From: a bacterium
GTDB taxonomy: Bacteria > Vulcanimicrobiota > JABDET01
Reading direction: 5' to 3'
DNA: 42,639 nucleotides
Assembly: GCA_021800275.1 (NCBI GenBank)
Contig: JAJYZB010000016.1
Coordinates: 1-42,639 of the forward strand
Shown here: positions 26,321 through 33,601 of the stretch, piece after piece
Layout of the letters: each line of letters starts with the position of its first letter
Numbering within the stretch: the first letter of the stretch is position 1
Notes under the pieces: model-generated
Told to the model about the DNA's origin: nothing
Databases searched by the model: none
The model's input: only the letters and a program-made list of their open reading frames with translations
Program-made: the position numbers and the translations under genes

Positions 26321-26530
26321 ATGAGCAGAAAATCTAAAAATATCAAAAAAACAGGTGGTAAAAAAGAGCGGCAGAAAAAATATGTGCCGCCTTTAATTCG
26401 GGAATACGACCTGCCGAAAAAATCAGGCGAATCTCGAAAGGATTCTTCTGCTTTTCAAATCCCTTTTCTGGCAGGAATATCGGAAATAGCGACTTTATCC
26501 CACGACATCGGATGGACTCTTCGCGCTTAA
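26321..26530 (+). CDS. Small Lys-rich peptide, second RiPP-precursor-like ORF (69 aa)
   Basis: 69 residues with a well-spaced AGGA 7 bases before the ATG. The N-terminus is strongly basic (MSRKSKNIKKTGGKKERQKK), then YVPPLIREYDLPKK, then a less charged C-terminal half (FQIPFLAGISEIATLSHDIG, ending WTLRA). The order basic segment, aromatic-Pro-Leu motif, neutral tail parallels the peptide at 1451-1639, though direct identity is low. It has no signal peptide and stands alone between a GT gene and a convergent TPR gene, 1.4 kb before the radical SAM enzyme at 27944. It is a possible precursor for that enzyme, or an unrelated small basic protein. Confidence 0.5.
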   Translation: MSRKSKNIKKTGGKKERQKKYVPPLIREYDLPKKSGESRKDSSAFQIPFLAGISEIATLSHDIGWTLRA

Positions 26531-26586
26531 AGAATTATTAAAGCCAAAAACTTTTATCAAAAAATTGTATTGCCACAGCGTATGGA

Positions 26587-27795
26587 TTATGAAATTTCTC
26601 GAACCAATTGTCTCATAATTCCAAGACCTTTATCGCTGGCTTTTATGGTTTTAGAGTAGAATATTTTTGCTTCTTTTTGATGACCTGATTCTTTTTCCAT
26701 CTCGAATATCCAAGCAAAAATTAAAGCTTTTAATTCCTCTGCTCTTCTGTGTTCATCTGAATACAAATAACGGGGGACAGGGTTAGAAGACAGATCATTA
26801 ATCTGTTTTTCGTCTTTGAGCAGCAGAGTTAAAGCTTTTCTAGTATGATCTCTTTCCCGCCAGTGGACTGCTTTTAAAACATCCATGTAAAGATTAAGGG
26901 TCATAATCACCTGATTAGGTCTTTCCCCCCATCCTTTTTTCAACGGCTTAAGGTGATTAGGAATAAAAGCTTTAGGGAAATATATTTCTTTGGAATGATG
27001 GGGGGAGGATCTCCATAAAATATCATACGTAATCCAATCAACAAGAGCAAACCTGCCGAAAAAAACCTGGGGCAGGGAATTTTCGGGTATAACGGTTTCT
27101 GGAATCCATACTTTTTTTAACCATTTCAACATTCCTTTAAAATTTTTATACGCTTTTTGAGGCTGCTTATTGACAATATGAATCATTCCAATGCTGTGCT
27201 GGCAAAACCCCCACAGATAGGGGAAGTTTTTTTGAGCTTTTTTGCACAAAGGCAGAGCTTTCAAGAAATCTTTTTTTTCAAAAATAAAAAGTTTTGCCTC
27301 CCAATATTCTGCATTCCCACAAATATGTTTGTATCTGGCGTCTTGATGGATGATCTGATTAAACAAAAAAATAGATCTAGCAACATCCTGCTTGTGCTGA
27401 GGATCAAAACGATGAGCTCCCAACATAAACAAAAGTTTTGCCAGTAGAAGAGTGGCATGAGCTTTTACTTTTTGAGGAACATCTGGAGATTTTCTGAGTC
27501 TTTCAAAAATTCGGGCAGATTTTAAAAGATTTTTCGAACCAGCAAATTTTCCGTTTTCTCCAAAAGCAATTCCATATTTTATCTGAATATGGGGATTATC
27601 TGGTTCTAAAATCTCCGCTTTTTTAAAATCCCTAATCGCTCTGCTGAAATGAAAATATTTTAAAGAAAGGCTGCCTCTTTTCATCTGCTTTTGAATCAGA
27701 AGAGATTGATGATATCGTACAAAAAAATAGACAGCTGCAGCGAAAACTATAAAAAGAAAAAAAAGAAAAAATCCTATTTTTTGTTTTTTTTTCAT
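26587..27795 (-). CDS. Membrane-anchored TPR-like protein
   Basis: 402 residues. MKKKQK is followed by a single strong membrane helix (IGFFLFFLFIVFAAAVYFFV), so the rest should lie in the periplasm. At least one clear TPR pair follows (FSRAIRDFKKAEILEPDNPH and IKYGIAFGENGKFAGSKNL), with further degenerate helical repeats to the end. I do not recognise a catalytic domain. It may be a scaffold for envelope or glycan machinery. It is convergent with the small ORF at 26321 and divergent from the radical SAM gene across a 148-base gap. Confidence 0.8.
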   Translation of the reverse strand: MKKKQKIGFFLFFLFIVFAAAVYFFVRYHQSLLIQKQMKRGSLSLKYFHFSRAIRDFKKAEILEPDNPHIQIKYGIAFGENGKFAGSKNLLKSARIFERLRKSPDVPQKVKAHATLLLAKLLFMLGAHRFDPQHKQDVARSIFLFNQIIHQDARYKHICGNAEYWEAKLFIFEKKDFLKALPLCKKAQKNFPYLWGFCQHSIGMIHIVNKQPQKAYKNFKGMLKWLKKVWIPETVIPENSLPQVFFGRFALVDWITYDILWRSSPHHSKEIYFPKAFIPNHLKPLKKGWGERPNQVIMTLNLYMDVLKAVHWRERDHTRKALTLLLKDEKQINDLSSNPVPRYLYSDEHRRAEELKALIFAWIFEMEKESGHQKEAKIFYSKTIKASDKGLGIMRQLVREIS

Positions 27796-27921
27796 CGGCT
27801 GCTCGATCCTTCGCTGATCTATCTCTCACAAGTTTATTCTTATCAGACTAACAACATTCCTCTAACTGGATGATCACCAGTCAAAGCGCACTAAGCCTTT
27901 TTTTATAAAAGGAATCTCCTG

Positions 27922-27951
27922 ATGACGCAAGAACCAATTCATCATGCCTGA
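27922..27951 (+). CDS. Nine-codon mini-ORF overlapping the radical SAM start
   Basis: ATG ACG ... TGA encodes MTQEPIHHA. AAGGA lies 8 bases before this ATG, an ideal spacing. The radical SAM ATG (27944) has no good site of its own and lies inside the mini-ORF, whose stop ends at 27951. This may be a translational-coupling leader. No in-frame upstream start exists for the radical SAM gene because TGA occurs at 27923. Confidence 0.3.
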   Translation: MTQEPIHHA

Positions 27952-29866
27952 AAAGCCTAAAATTCTTCTAATTACCATGCCATGGGGTTCTCTTTATTAC
28001 CCCTCTCTTCGCCTGGGGTTATTGAAATCGTCTCTTTCCCAGAACAGAATAGAGGCTGATGTTCAGTATTTAAATTTATTGTTTTTTAATTTTATCACCA
28101 GCCGCCAGAAAAACCTTGCAGAAGAATTACAGTTCACCCTGGATGATTATGAAAGAATCGGTCATGACCGATATGGCTATCAACTTGGGGAATGGCTTTT
28201 CACGCATGTTCTCTATGATCAACTTCCCGCTTCTGAAAATGTGTATTTTTCCTCCTTAAAGAAAATGAAAGCGCCTAAAATCCTCCTGAAAAAACTCTCC
28301 TGTCTGAAAGAGATAATCCCTGACTTTTTAAAGTGGTGCATAAAAACAATCCCCTTTAAACAATATTCCATTATTCTGTTCACCACCATGATGCTGCAGG
28401 ATCCAACCAATCAAAATATTTCATCCCTTGCCCTTTCAAAACGGATCAAACATTTTTCCCCTAAATCTTTTATCCTTTTTGAAGGAGCCCACTGCCAGGG
28501 AAGCATGGGATCTGCTCTTGGGAGAAACTTCCAGTGGCTTGATGCTGTCATCTGCGGGGAAGGTGAAACAGTCCTTCCAAAAATTGTTTCTGCTATTTTA
28601 AAAGGCAGACCTGTCCCTGAGCTGCCCAATGTTTGGACCCGCTCCAATCCCCACCAGTTTCATGAAAATGGAAAAATATGGAGTCACGCTGATCTCAACC
28701 AAATCCCTCTGCCTGACTACGATGATTATTTCTCTTCCCTGGAGAAAGCAATACTTTCTCGAAAAATTTCGCCCGCTCTGCTGGTTGAAACTTCGCGCGG
28801 GTGCTGGTGGGGGATGAAATCTCACTGCACTTTCTGCGGGCTGAATGGGCCTGACATGAAATTCAGAAGCAAAACACCTGAAAATTTCATGAACGAAATT
28901 CAGAAATTGACAAGCAGATACAAAATCCTGGAAATAAAAACAACAGACAACATGTTGGACATGGATTATTTTAATTGTTTTCTGGAAAATTTAAAAATCC
29001 ACGATTTAAGCCTTCAAACTTTTTTTGTGGTGAAACCCAATTTAAAAAAAGAACAGATTCGCGCCCTTAGAGAGGCCGGAACAAGATGGCTGTGCGGCGG
29101 AATTGAAAGTTTGAGCAGCAAACATCTGAGATTGATGAAAAAAGGATGCACAGCCATTCAAAATTTGCAATTTTTAAAGTGGTGCATGGAATACGGGATA
29201 ATTGTGCAGTGGAATTTTTTGTACGGAATTCCTGGTGAAGAACCAGAGGATTATGCAGCCATGGAAAAAATAATTCCGCTGCTGACACACCTGACCCCAC
29301 CCCTTTACATTATGCCCATTTCTTTAAACCGCTTCAGCCCTTATTTCAACAATCCTGAAGAATACAAAATTCAAGGCATACGGCCTAAAAAAATATATGA
29401 ATGGATTTATCCCCAGAGAGGGAAAGATCTTTTTGAACTAGCGTACTCTTTTGATTACAACTATGAGCCTAATCCAGAAACTTATACTGCCTCTTTAAGA
29501 CAAAAAGTTCTGCGCTGGCAAAATGAGACTGATGTCAATCTCCTGACCTATGTCAAAGGTCCTGATTTTATTAAAATTCAAGACAGGCGCCCTTGTTTCC
29601 CTTACAGAGACATCCTCTTAAATAAGGGACAAGCCCTCATTTACACTGCATGCGATCAGGCAAATTCTATTGACACTATTTCCACCTTAATCTCTGATAG
29701 AGAGGAAAATAGCAGCATGGGTCCAGACTCCATTTTAAGATTTTTAAAAGATATGACAAAAATAGGGGTTATGTTTGAAGAAAACGGGAAATACTTAAGT
29801 TTAGCGCTCCCTTATAACCCTGATTACTCACTCCATGAATTTGTTCGGGGAATCGGCGGATTTTAA
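27944..29866 (+). CDS. RiPP-maturation-type radical SAM protein (full length)
   Basis: 640 residues. The N-terminal ~250 residues are a B12-binding-like region (KILLITMPWGSLYYPSLRLG; later FEGAHCQGSMG and VICGEGETVLP). Near residue 285 is ETSRGCWWGMKSHCTFCGLN, CX7CX2C, with CGLNG, the signature of RiPP maturation radical SAM protein 1; members with a cobalamin domain are proposed peptide C-methyltransferases. IKTTDNMLDM, GIESLSSKHLRLMKKG and FLYGIPGE are further core blocks. The C-terminal ~130 residues contain a helical region (DSILRFLKDMTKIGVMFEEN) resembling a winged-helix end. It is a paralogue of the partial gene at 1-1443. Its stop overlaps the convergent wzt stop by 4 bases. The peptide substrate is unproven; 26321-26530 is the nearest candidate. 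Confidence 0.9.
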   Translation: MPEKPKILLITMPWGSLYYPSLRLGLLKSSLSQNRIEADVQYLNLLFFNFITSRQKNLAEELQFTLDDYERIGHDRYGYQLGEWLFTHVLYDQLPASENVYFSSLKKMKAPKILLKKLSCLKEIIPDFLKWCIKTIPFKQYSIILFTTMMLQDPTNQNISSLALSKRIKHFSPKSFILFEGAHCQGSMGSALGRNFQWLDAVICGEGETVLPKIVSAILKGRPVPELPNVWTRSNPHQFHENGKIWSHADLNQIPLPDYDDYFSSLEKAILSRKISPALLVETSRGCWWGMKSHCTFCGLNGPDMKFRSKTPENFMNEIQKLTSRYKILEIKTTDNMLDMDYFNCFLENLKIHDLSLQTFFVVKPNLKKEQIRALREAGTRWLCGGIESLSSKHLRLMKKGCTAIQNLQFLKWCMEYGIIVQWNFLYGIPGEEPEDYAAMEKIIPLLTHLTPPLYIMPISLNRFSPYFNNPEEYKIQGIRPKKIYEWIYPQRGKDLFELAYSFDYNYEPNPETYTASLRQKVLRWQNETDVNLLTYVKGPDFIKIQDRRPCFPYRDILLNKGQALIYTACDQANSIDTISTLISDREENSSMGPDSILRFLKDMTKIGVMFEENGKYLSLALPYNPDYSLHEFVRGIGGF

Positions 29867-30636
29867 GTTTCCTGTGGATCCATCATCTCGCCCATTTGCA
29901 AAGTTTTTTTATAAATCGAGATCACTTCAGAAGTTTTCCCCTGGGCAAAAAGAGCATGGTCATGAATCAATAATGACCTTTCGCAAAGAGTCAAAAGTTG
30001 ATCCGGCGCATGAGAAACCAGAATCAGTGTTTTCCCCTCCTTTTTAAGTTCAGCAAGTTTTTTCATGCACTGATCCTGGAAACCAATATCCCCAACAGAC
30101 AGGGCTTCATCAATTAAGAAAATGTCTGAGTCCACATGAACTGCTGCAGAAAAAGCGAGCCGAGCCAGCATTCCTGTAGAATAGTGTTTAACAGGAATAC
30201 GGATAAAATCTCCTACTCCTGAAAACTCAAGAATTTTATTGAAATTTTTTCTTATTTTCTCCATTTTCATTCCCAAAAGAGCTGCGGTTAAATACACATT
30301 TTCTTCTCCTGTGAACTCATTTTGAAATCCCGCCCCAAGACTCAACACGGGACAGATTTTCCCTTCCACTTTTACGGATCCCCTTGTTGGAGTCAGAATA
30401 GAAGCAATGATTCGGAGTAAAGTGCTTTTTCCCGCTCCGTTTTTTCCTAAAATTCCGACTCCTTCCCCTTTTTCTGCTGCAAATGAAATATCTTTCAACA
30501 CCCAAAAATCTTCAAGTATTTTACATTCAGTATCAAATTTTTTTGTTTTTCCAAGAATTGTTTCTTTTAAAGAGGGACGATGATTAAGAGCGCGATACTT
30601 TTTCCAGATTCTGTCACAGCAAATAAGCTCTCCCAT
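29863..30636 (-). CDS. wzt: Polysaccharide ABC exporter ATPase (Wzt-like)
   Basis: 257 residues, ABC ATPase of the polysaccharide/teichoic acid export type: Walker A GKNGAGKST, signature YSTGM, Walker B DIFLIDEALSVGD, H-loop LVSHA, and the typical start LICCDRIWKKYRALNHRPSLKE. It lacks the C-terminal carbohydrate-recognition domain of O8/O9-type Wzt proteins, so it should resemble exporters that do not read a terminal cap. It follows wzm by 5 bases in the same minus-strand operon and would power export of an undecaprenyl-linked glycan. Confidence 0.92.
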   Translation of the reverse strand: MGELICCDRIWKKYRALNHRPSLKETILGKTKKFDTECKILEDFWVLKDISFAAEKGEGVGILGKNGAGKSTLLRIIASILTPTRGSVKVEGKICPVLSLGAGFQNEFTGEENVYLTAALLGMKMEKIRKNFNKILEFSGVGDFIRIPVKHYSTGMLARLAFSAAVHVDSDIFLIDEALSVGDIGFQDQCMKKLAELKKEGKTLILVSHAPDQLLTLCERSLLIHDHALFAQGKTSEVISIYKKTLQMGEMMDPQET

Positions 30637-30641
30637 TGTGT

Positions 30642-31421
30642 TTAAACCTCTTCGGCGAGATAAGGCTCTTCTTTTTCAAAAAAAAACGCTGACACAAAAA
30701 AAACAATCAAAACAAAAGTTCCAACAATAAATAAAGATTTTGAATCAGGAAATTTTCCATCCATCACAATCAGCCTGAACCACCGAATAATCCATGCCAT
30801 TGGATTTAACGCAACGATCCATCTAAACCGAGATTCGAACATTCCTCTCTCATAAAAAACAGGGGTTAAAAAAAACCAGAAGAGCATGACATGGCTTAAA
30901 ATGACCTGGGCATCTCTAAATTTTACCTGAAGATAAGAAACCACGAGAGAAAGTCCTGACACAAACACCAGCTCAATTCCGGCAACCAGAGGAAGGGCTA
31001 AAAATGAAATATAAAATCCAGAATGATAGGTGATCATAAAAGGGATTAAGATAATTGCGCCAACTGCAAGAGAATTGACAAAATTAGAAACTACCTGTAT
31101 TAAAGGGATGATCTTCCTGGGAAAATGGGCATTTCGAATCAGAGAAGCAAAACCTGTTAAAGAAGAGCTGGAAGTTGAAAGGGTATTTGAAAAAAACTGC
31201 CAGGGAATCACACCTAGAGCTAGAAAAAAGAGATAATGTTGAATTCTCGCCTGAACAACCCCTATAAAAGCCAGTCTAAAAATCAGAATTGTAATGACAG
31301 GATTCAATAAAGACCAAAATAAACCAAGAGATGTCCCTTTATATCTGGATTTTATGTCCACATACACCAGATATAAAAAAAGTTCTCGATATTCAACCAG
31401 ATCCATCAGCCATTTGAACAT
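30642..31421 (-). CDS. wzm: Polysaccharide ABC exporter permease (Wzm-like)
   Basis: 259 residues with six predicted membrane helices and the ABC2 export permease pattern: YRELFLYLVYVDIKSRYKGT, then SLGLFWSLLNPVITILIFRL, PWQFFSNTLS, and FFLTPVFYERG near the end with LNPMAWIIRWFR. It forms the export channel with the ATPase encoded 5 bases downstream. It is divergent from the GT4 gene at 31481 with a 59-base gap. It is likely to export the glycan made by the GTs in this window. Confidence 0.92.
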   Translation of the reverse strand: MFKWLMDLVEYRELFLYLVYVDIKSRYKGTSLGLFWSLLNPVITILIFRLAFIGVVQARIQHYLFFLALGVIPWQFFSNTLSTSSSSLTGFASLIRNAHFPRKIIPLIQVVSNFVNSLAVGAIILIPFMITYHSGFYISFLALPLVAGIELVFVSGLSLVVSYLQVKFRDAQVILSHVMLFWFFLTPVFYERGMFESRFRWIVALNPMAWIIRWFRLIVMDGKFPDSKSLFIVGTFVLIVFFVSAFFFEKEEPYLAEEV

Positions 31422-31480
31422 GCCACCCTATATCTTAGAATCCTTTATTAAAATTCCCCCTGAATCTCAATACAAAAAAA

Positions 31481-32587
31481 ATGGAAGTTCTACACCTTTA
31501 CCGCTACTGTGAACAGGACTCTTATGGTGGAATTGAACGACACCTCAGCATCCTGTGCGAATGTCTGGCGCCTGAAGTCAGATCTGTTTTACTGGTGTCA
31601 TCAAAAGGCTTTTATCGAGAAGAAAAAGAAATGCCCTGGGGAAAAATCATAAAAACTCCAACCCTGGGAGAATGGAAATCTGCGGATTTTAATCCAACCC
31701 TTCCCTTTGAATTAAAAAAAAATAATAGTGATATTATCCATATCCATTTGCCATTTCCTGGAGCAGTTCTGGCTTATCTGTTAAGCAGGGAGAAGAGAAA
31801 AATGATTGTGAGCTTCCATATGGAGTCAGCAAAATACCTTTTTCTCCAGAAAATCTTCTCCCCTTTTGTCAGGAAAATTTTTGAAAAAGCGAATGCCATT
31901 CTGGTCAACTCTCCGCCTGTTTTGCAGCATGCAGCTGCACTTAAGCCCTTTCTTCAAAAGTGTCACGTCATCCCTTATGGAATTCATCTTGCAGATTTTG
32001 CAGCTGCTCCTGCTGTTCTTTCAGAATCAAACGCTGTCAAAGAAAAATACAAACAACCCTTAATCCTTTATGCCGGGCGACTTGTTTGGTATAAAGGAAT
32101 TGAATTTTTAATAAAAGCAATGAAAGGAATTGATGCGGTGCTTCTTATCGTAGGAGATGGTCCCCAGCGAAAAAATTTAAAAAAATTAGCTGCAGAAGAA
32201 AAAATAAAAGATAAAATAATCTTCATAGGAAAAGTACCATCCATGGCTCCATACCATTATGCCTCAGAATTTCTCGTTCTTCCTTCTATTTCCAGATCCG
32301 AAAGTTTTGGAATGGTGCAGCTGGAAGCCATGGCTTGCGGAAAACCTGTCATTTCTACAGAATTAGGAACAGGATCCAGTTGGGTGAATCGCGATGAAGT
32401 AACTGGTATTGTGGTAAAACCGCAAGATCTTACAGGATTACAGAATGCCATAAATCTTCTGCTTTCCAATCCTTCCCTCAGAAAGAGACTGGGAGAAAAT
32501 GGGAAAGCCATCATAGAAAAAAATTTCACAGATGAAAAAATGGCAGAAAAAATCCTGCAAATTTACAAGGATGCTGCAAAAATTTAA
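31481..32587 (+). CDS. Family 4 glycosyltransferase
   Basis: 368 residues, GT-B fold, GT4. Visible landmarks are the N-terminal VLHLYRYCEQDSYGGIERH (Gly-rich acceptor loop with GGIERH), IHIHLPFPGAVLAYLL, VIPYGIHLADF, ILYAGRLVWYKGIEFLIKAM (C-terminal domain entry), LLIVGDGPQRKNL, and ESFGMVQLEAMACGKPVIST, the ExxxxxxxE donor site. It probably adds a hexose to the lipid-linked glycan exported by the neighbouring Wzm/Wzt. It is convergent with the SDR gene, 8 bases apart. Confidence 0.93.
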   Translation: MEVLHLYRYCEQDSYGGIERHLSILCECLAPEVRSVLLVSSKGFYREEKEMPWGKIIKTPTLGEWKSADFNPTLPFELKKNNSDIIHIHLPFPGAVLAYLLSREKRKMIVSFHMESAKYLFLQKIFSPFVRKIFEKANAILVNSPPVLQHAAALKPFLQKCHVIPYGIHLADFAAAPAVLSESNAVKEKYKQPLILYAGRLVWYKGIEFLIKAMKGIDAVLLIVGDGPQRKNLKKLAAEEKIKDKIIFIGKVPSMAPYHYASEFLVLPSISRSESFGMVQLEAMACGKPVISTELGTGSSWVNRDEVTGIVVKPQDLTGLQNAINLLLSNPSLRKRLGENGKAIIEKNFTDEKMAEKILQIYKDAAKI

Positions 32588-32595
32588 ACTCTTAC

Positions 32596-33489
32596 CTAAC
32601 CCATTCCCAAATATGAACTCAACACCATTTTCAATTCAGCTGGTTCTAGCGAGAAATTCTTTTTCATGTCCGAATTGTCACCAATATTGTTTTCTTCCAT
32701 CATGATGACTTGATCCTGATTGATCAACTGCTCAGGTAATTTTTCCAGAACTCTCGCAGCCATTCTCATCAGACCTAATGGAAAATGGAGTTTTATCCTC
32801 TTTTTTTTCAGGATATCCATAATCACATCAAGAAGTTCATCATAAGTGTAAATCTCTGGCCCTGCTAATACATACTCTTTATTGATCATCCTACACTCAA
32901 GAGCCGCCTTAACAAAACACGCAGCCACATTCTCAACCCAGATCGGCTGAAACTTATTCTGACCTGAACCTATCACAGGTACAAACCCAATAATCCCAGG
33001 GAAAGAGCCAATCATTTTGGCAAACAAATTGATGAATTCATCCTCTTTCCCAAAAACAATCGAAGGCTTAAAAATCACAAACGGAATCCCTGAACTGCGA
33101 ACAAGCTCTTCTGCTTTCCATTTGGTTTTGTGATAGCGGCTTACGGCATCCGGCCTTGCCCCTAATGCGCTCATGTGAATAATTTTTCTTATTCCCGCTT
33201 CTTTTGCAGCTTGAATGACATTTTGGGTTCCCTGAACGTGAATCTTTTCAAACGTTTGACCTCTGGATTCTCGGATAATCCCGATTAAATGGATAATCGT
33301 ATCACATCCTTGAACCGCTTTTTTAACAGAATCAAAATCTAAAATACTGGCATTGACAGCCTCCAAATAGGCATTGACAGGCATATGTTCTGCGCTTCGG
33401 GAAAGAACACAAACCTGCTGGTTCTGCTCCAGCAACTTTTTCACAACTGCTTTTCCGACAAACCCAGTGCCGCCAGTTACAAGAATCAT
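32596..33489 (-). CDS. NAD(P)-binding atypical SDR, NDUFA9-like
   Basis: 297 residues. N-terminal VTGGTGFVGKAVVKKLLEQ is the Rossmann GGxGxxG loop. IIHLIGIIRES, HMSALGARPDAVSRYHKTKW (YxxxK) and KPSIVFGKEDEFINLF match the atypical SDR group that includes the complex I NDUFA9 subunit and related bacterial NAD-dependent epimerase/dehydratase-like proteins. No other complex I gene is nearby, so a role in quinone, lipid or sugar metabolism is open. It diverges from thrS across 112 bases. Confidence 0.85.
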   Translation of the reverse strand: MILVTGGTGFVGKAVVKKLLEQNQQVCVLSRSAEHMPVNAYLEAVNASILDFDSVKKAVQGCDTIIHLIGIIRESRGQTFEKIHVQGTQNVIQAAKEAGIRKIIHMSALGARPDAVSRYHKTKWKAEELVRSSGIPFVIFKPSIVFGKEDEFINLFAKMIGSFPGIIGFVPVIGSGQNKFQPIWVENVAACFVKAALECRMINKEYVLAGPEIYTYDELLDVIMDILKKKRIKLHFPLGLMRMAARVLEKLPEQLINQDQVIMMEENNIGDNSDMKKNFSLEPAELKMVLSSYLGMG

Positions 33490-33601
33490 GTTGGGTCAAC
33501 ACCACCTTCAGGTCAATGAAATTTTCTCTGGTGCTGCTCATTAATCCTAGTCTATCAGGATCATTACAGGAACAAAATAAATTCTGCATAATACTCATTT
33601 C

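Noticed and set aside
29863-30636. Wzt with carbohydrate-recognition domain
   Set aside because: The protein ends soon after the ATPase core; there is no room for the C-terminal binding domain.
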